Source: Methylococcaceae bacterium NSP1-2
GTDB lineage: Bacteria > Pseudomonadota > Gammaproteobacteria > Methylococcales > Methylomonadaceae
Length of the DNA stretch: 19,345 bases
Reading direction: 5' to 3'
Assembly (NCBI GenBank): GCA_002256685.1
Contig: NQJH01000014.1
Location: 1 to 19,345 of the forward strand
Made by a program: the position numbers and the translations under genes. The notes beneath the pieces were generated by a model. It was given only the letters and a program-made list of their open reading frames with translations. It had not been told where the DNA came from and did no database searches. This document shows, one piece after another, positions 16,646 through 19,345 of this stretch (its first letter is position 1; each line of letters begins with the position of its first letter).

Positions 16646-17086
16646 ATGCGTTATCTACACACTATGATTCGTGTCCATGATTTAACTGAATCGCTGGATT
16701 TTTTCTGCAACAAATTAGGATTGATTGAGTGCAACCGCTACGAAAGTAAAGAAGGTCGCTTCACCTTGGTCTATTTACACGCGCCAGAGGATGTGAGTGA
16801 AGCCGTTCTTAGGCAAGCACCATTAATAGAACTCACCTATAACTGGGACACCGAAGACTATACAGGCGGACGCAATTTTGGTCATCTCGCTTATGAAGTC
16901 GATAATATTTACGCGACGTGCCAAAAACTCATGGATGCAGGGGTATTAATTAATCGCCCTCCGCGTGATGGACGCATGGCATTTGTTCGTTCACCCGATG
17001 GTATTTCTATCGAATTTCTACAAAAAGATGAACCACTTGCCCCACAAGAACCATGGCTGTCTATGGAAAATATTGGCAGCTGGTAA
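16646..17086 (+). CDS. gloA: Lactoylglutathione lyase (glyoxalase I)
   Basis: A 146-residue VOC-fold enzyme that converts the methylglyoxal-glutathione hemithioacetal to S-lactoylglutathione. It begins MRYLHTMIRVHDL, very close to E. coli GloA. The four metal ligands of the family can be placed: His5, Glu62 (LIELTYNW), His80 (GRNFGHLAYEVD) and Glu123 (SIEFLQK). The start is set by a strong AAGGAG at 16634-16639, six bases before the ATG. An in-frame GTG at 16607 would add 13 unfamiliar residues and lacks such a site. It is slightly longer than E. coli GloA (135) because of a C-terminal tail rich in Pro and Trp. Neighbours give no pathway hint. Confidence 0.95.
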   Translation: MRYLHTMIRVHDLTESLDFFCNKLGLIECNRYESKEGRFTLVYLHAPEDVSEAVLRQAPLIELTYNWDTEDYTGGRNFGHLAYEVDNIYATCQKLMDAGVLINRPPRDGRMAFVRSPDGISIEFLQKDEPLAPQEPWLSMENIGSW

Positions 17087-17090
17087 CAAA

Positions 17091-17120
17091 TAGGGGCAAA
17101 CGGTGAGCCGTTTGCCCCTA
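17091..17120. terminator. 13-bp hairpin after gloA
   Basis: A perfect 13-bp stem (17091-17103 with 17108-17120, TAGGGGCAAACGG and its complement) with a four-base TGAG loop, starting 4 bp after the gloA stop. It is a very stable structure at the right place to end the gloA transcript. No T-run follows, so it could instead be a dispersed repeat that blocks 3' decay. Confidence 0.5.
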
Positions 17121-17233
17121 CTATTGTGCTATCGGCAAACTTACGCCCATTCACCCAAGCGCACTGAGGTACTGGAACAACCGCCTTAAGTGTATTCGAC
17201 ATTTTTACCCCTACGATAAAAACTTACGCTAAA

Positions 17234-17247
17234 ATGATGCACATCAT
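17234..17247. promoter_or_regulatory. FNR/CRP-like palindrome upstream of the M48 gene
   Basis: ATGATGCACATCAT is a perfect 6-bp dyad with a 2-bp centre. Its TGAT-N4-ATCA core matches the FNR/Anr half-sites (consensus TTGAT-N4-ATCAA) with only the outermost base of each half differing. It ends 24 bp before the M48 protease start. An isolated short match can arise by chance. Confidence 0.25.
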
Positions 17248-17271
17248 AGTCACTACGCCCTACCCTCAATT

Positions 17272-18057
17272 ATGTTAAAAAAAATCGTTCCTGTTTTAAT
17301 ATCAACTTTCCTATTAACTGCTTGCGCTACTAGCCCGACAGGTAGAAGCCAGTTGCTGATAATGCCCGATACTCAAGTGGATCAAATGGGTTTGCAGTCT
17401 TTTCAGACCCTAAAAAGTCAAAAACCTATTAGCCAGAATCCTCAATATAATCAACTAGCCACTTGTGTTGCAGGTGCTATCACACAAAGCACAGGCGGTA
17501 ACTGGGAAGTGGTGGTATTTGAAGATGCTTCACCGAATGCGTTTGCCTTACCCGGTAATAAAATTGGTGTTTATACTGGCATGATTACGCTAGTTGGTGG
17601 TAATCAAGAACAATTGGCGGCAGTTGTCGGTCATGAAATCGGTCATGTACTCGCTAAACACAGTAATGAACGCGCCTCACAAGATATGGCAGTTAATCAA
17701 GGTTTAGGCATGGTGCAGGCAATAGGTAATCCTCAATCGACCTTAGGGCAAACGGGAATGGCGTTGCTGGGTCTGGGTGCAGAATACGGCATATTAAAGC
17801 CTTATAGCCGCGAGCATGAAAGCGAAGCGGATATTATTGGCATGGATTTAATGGCAAAAGCAGGTTTTGATCCAAATCAAAGTATTACGCTATGGCAAAA
17901 AATGGATCAAGCAATGCAAGGTCAACAACCCATCGAATTTATGTCCACGCATCCGTCTCATTCCACGCGCATTCAGCAGTTACAGCAACACCTGCCGCAA
18001 GCAATGGCTTTATTTCAACAAGCGCAAGCCACGGGCAAACAGCCGCGTTGCCAGTAA
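17272..18057 (+). CDS. M48-family zinc metalloprotease lipoprotein (LoiP/YggG-like)
   Basis: A 261-residue predicted lipoprotein. The signal peptide MLKKIVPVLISTFLLTAC carries an LTAC lipobox with Cys18 as the acylated residue; Ala19 at the +2 position favours outer-membrane sorting. The M48 catalytic site is intact: HEIGH at 121-125 (two zinc His and the catalytic Glu) and the third ligand Glu183 in EHESEADIIGMDLM. The size matches small envelope M48 proteases such as LoiP, which degrade damaged envelope proteins, rather than the larger BepA with TPR repeats. A C-terminal Gln-rich helix follows. The next gene starts 23 bp downstream, so the two may share a transcript. Confidence 0.93.
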   Translation: MLKKIVPVLISTFLLTACATSPTGRSQLLIMPDTQVDQMGLQSFQTLKSQKPISQNPQYNQLATCVAGAITQSTGGNWEVVVFEDASPNAFALPGNKIGVYTGMITLVGGNQEQLAAVVGHEIGHVLAKHSNERASQDMAVNQGLGMVQAIGNPQSTLGQTGMALLGLGAEYGILKPYSREHESEADIIGMDLMAKAGFDPNQSITLWQKMDQAMQGQQPIEFMSTHPSHSTRIQQLQQHLPQAMALFQQAQATGKQPRCQ

Positions 18058-18080
18058 TTAAAACATCGTAAGGAAATTTT

Positions 18081-18284
18081 ATGTTGTATTTATTAGCGAT
18101 TTTATTGCCACCTGTTGCGGTATTATTTTGTGGTAAACCGATACAATTTATTTTGAATATCATTTTGACCTTATGTTTTTATTTGCCGGGTGCAGTTCAT
18201 GCCATTTTAGTGGTAAATAGTCATCTTGCCGATAAACGAGCAGAGCGTATAGAGCAAGCGATTAGAGAGAGTCATAAATCTTAA
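18081..18284 (+). CDS. Pmp3/YqaE-family small membrane protein
   Basis: A 67-residue protein with two hydrophobic helices. The order ILLPPVAVLFCGKP, then a second helix with LTLCFYLPGAVHAILVV, matches the Pmp3/YqaE family (PF01679), whose members are linked to membrane-potential or salt-stress roles. A polar, charged C-terminal tail (residues 50-67) is longer than in the shortest family members. TAAGGAAA shortly before the ATG supports the start. It follows the M48 protease by 23 bp and precedes dapC by 17 bp, so it could sit in one transcript with either. Confidence 0.88.
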   Translation: MLYLLAILLPPVAVLFCGKPIQFILNIILTLCFYLPGAVHAILVVNSHLADKRAERIEQAIRESHKS

Positions 18285-18301
18285 AACCCGTTATTTAAAA
18301 A

Positions 18302-19345
18302 ATGAATCCACATTTAAGCCAATTACACCCTTATCCGTTTGAAAAACTCGCGGAACTTAAACACGGCATCACTCCACCTGCGGATAAGTCGCCGATTGTG
18401 TTATCGATTGGCGAACCTGCTCATGCTACGCCAGCGTTTATAAAAGAAACCTTAGTCTCACAGTTACAGGGCTTGTCGAATTATCCGACCACTAAAGGCA
18501 TATTGCCATTAAGACAAGCGATTGCGGATTGGATAGCGCGGCGGTTTTCAGTGAACGTCAATGCAGAAACCCAAGTATTACCTGTGAGCGGTACACGCGA
18601 GGCATTATTTTCCTTTGCCCAATGTGTCATTGATGCCACGATTAAACCCGTGGTGATTATGCCTAATCCGTTTTATCAAATTTATGAAGGTGCGGCATTA
18701 TTGGCAGGCGCAGAGCCGTATTTTTTAAATACCACCGAGGCAACCGATTATTTACCTGATTTTGACAACGTACCCGAAGCCATCTGGCAGCGTTGCCAAT
18801 TGATTTATGTTTGTTCACCCGCTAATCCTAGCGGCGCGGTAATGAGCAGTGCGGATTATGCCAAATTGTTACAACTCGCTGAACGGTATGATTTTGTCAT
18901 TGCCTCTGACGAATGCTACAGCGAATTGTATGATGATGAAAGCAATCCGCCCGTGGGTTTATTAGAAGTCGCGCAACAACTGGGCAATACTGAATTCAAA
19001 CGCTGCATGGTATTTCACAGTTTATCAAAACGCTCTAATGCACCCAGTTTGCGGTCTGGATTTGTTGCGGGTGATGCAGAGATTTTGCAGCATTATTTTC
19101 AATACCGCACTTATCAAGGTTGCGCCATGCCCTTGCCTACCCAATACGCCAGTATTAGTGCGTGGCAAGATGAAACACACGTCATTGAAAATCGGCGTTT
19201 ATACCGCGAAAAATTTACCGCCTTTATTGATATATTGGCTGATGTTTGCGAGATTAAAAAACCAGCCGCTAGTTTTTATGTGTGGCTAAAAATACCCGCT
19301 CGTTTAGCCATGACGGATACTGAGTTTACTAAACAACTATTCGCT
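18302..19345 (+). CDS. dapC: Succinyldiaminopimelate aminotransferase, DapC type (cut by right edge)
   Basis: An open frame of 348 codons from ATG 18302 to the window edge with no stop; I translated it directly. It is a class I/II PLP-dependent aminotransferase. MNPHLSQLHPYPFEKLAEL is the typical DapC beginning. PLP-site residues are visible: Asn175 in SPANPSG, Asp203 and Tyr206 in ASDECYSELY, the Schiff-base Lys243 in SLSKRSN, and Arg251. DapC transfers an amino group from glutamate to N-succinyl-2-amino-6-oxopimelate in lysine and peptidoglycan precursor synthesis. About 50 C-terminal residues are probably missing, judging from a usual family length near 400. In many proteobacteria dapC lies near dapD or glnD, which would be to the right of this window. 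Confidence 0.9.
   Translation, partial: MNPHLSQLHPYPFEKLAELKHGITPPADKSPIVLSIGEPAHATPAFIKETLVSQLQGLSNYPTTKGILPLRQAIADWIARRFSVNVNAETQVLPVSGTREALFSFAQCVIDATIKPVVIMPNPFYQIYEGAALLAGAEPYFLNTTEATDYLPDFDNVPEAIWQRCQLIYVCSPANPSGAVMSSADYAKLLQLAERYDFVIASDECYSELYDDESNPPVGLLEVAQQLGNTEFKRCMVFHSLSKRSNAPSLRSGFVAGDAEILQHYFQYRTYQGCAMPLPTQYASISAWQDETHVIENRRLYREKFTAFIDILADVCEIKKPAASFYVWLKIPARLAMTDTEFTKQLFA

Noticed and set aside
16909..17202. 97-codon open frame on the minus strand over the end of gloA
   Set aside because: It lies mostly antisense to gloA and runs through the 17091-17120 hairpin; no recognisable protein features.
1..19345. CRISPR arrays, tRNA/rRNA genes, insertion sequences
   Set aside because: No regularly spaced direct repeats, no tRNA-like cloverleaf and no transposase frames were seen in reading the window.

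Overview
This window looks like chromosomal DNA from a moderately AT-rich gammaproteobacterium. That call rests on GlgC/GlgB/GlgA, GloA, a BaiN/YhiN-type flavoprotein and a DapC-type aminotransferase that all resemble gammaproteobacterial forms, and on small palindromic intergenic repeats of the kind seen in that class. A methanotroph-like (Methylococcales) or Thiotrichales-like host fits the glycogen gene set, but this is an impression and not a demonstrated placement. No RNA genes, insertion sequences, phage genes or CRISPR arrays were seen, and no gene-free stretch exceeds about 200 bp.

Left part (1-6707), all minus strand. Read in the direction of transcription it holds: a HAD phosphatase-UbiA prenyltransferase fusion; a small EamA/SMR-type four-helix membrane protein overlapping it by 4 bp; a possible 45-codon ORF overlapping the next stop; two tandem paralogous GT39/PMT-type membrane glycosyltransferases; an atypical SDR-fold NAD(P)-binding protein; and the first 229 codons of an AAA15-type ATPase that runs off the left edge. 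The first four established genes have the logic of a lipid-linked sugar pathway: make a polyprenyl-phosphate sugar in the inner leaflet, flip it, and transfer it outside. The HAD-UbiA fusion points to a pentose donor of the decaprenyl-phosphoribose/arabinose type. No DprE1/DprE2-like pair is in view, so the sugar and the acceptor are unknown.

Middle part (6811-15232): a divergent glycogen cluster. malQ, a GH57 glycoside hydrolase and glgC lie on the minus strand. glgB and glgA lie on the plus strand. They are split by a 75-bp glgC/glgB intergenic region holding a cUUCGg hairpin and an 8-bp inverted repeat. GlgC makes ADP-glucose, GlgA polymerises it, GlgB branches it, and MalQ and GH57 probably remodel or recycle the glucan. 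A strong hairpin terminator follows malQ and separates this cluster from the lipid-linked-sugar operon.

Right part (15312-19345), all plus strand and apparently unrelated housekeeping genes: a BaiN/YhiN-type flavoprotein, glyoxalase I (gloA), an M48 metalloprotease lipoprotein, a Pmp3/YqaE-type small membrane protein, and a dapC-type succinyldiaminopimelate aminotransferase cut by the right edge. Several different short palindromic elements sit in the intergenic gaps from 8350 to 17120.
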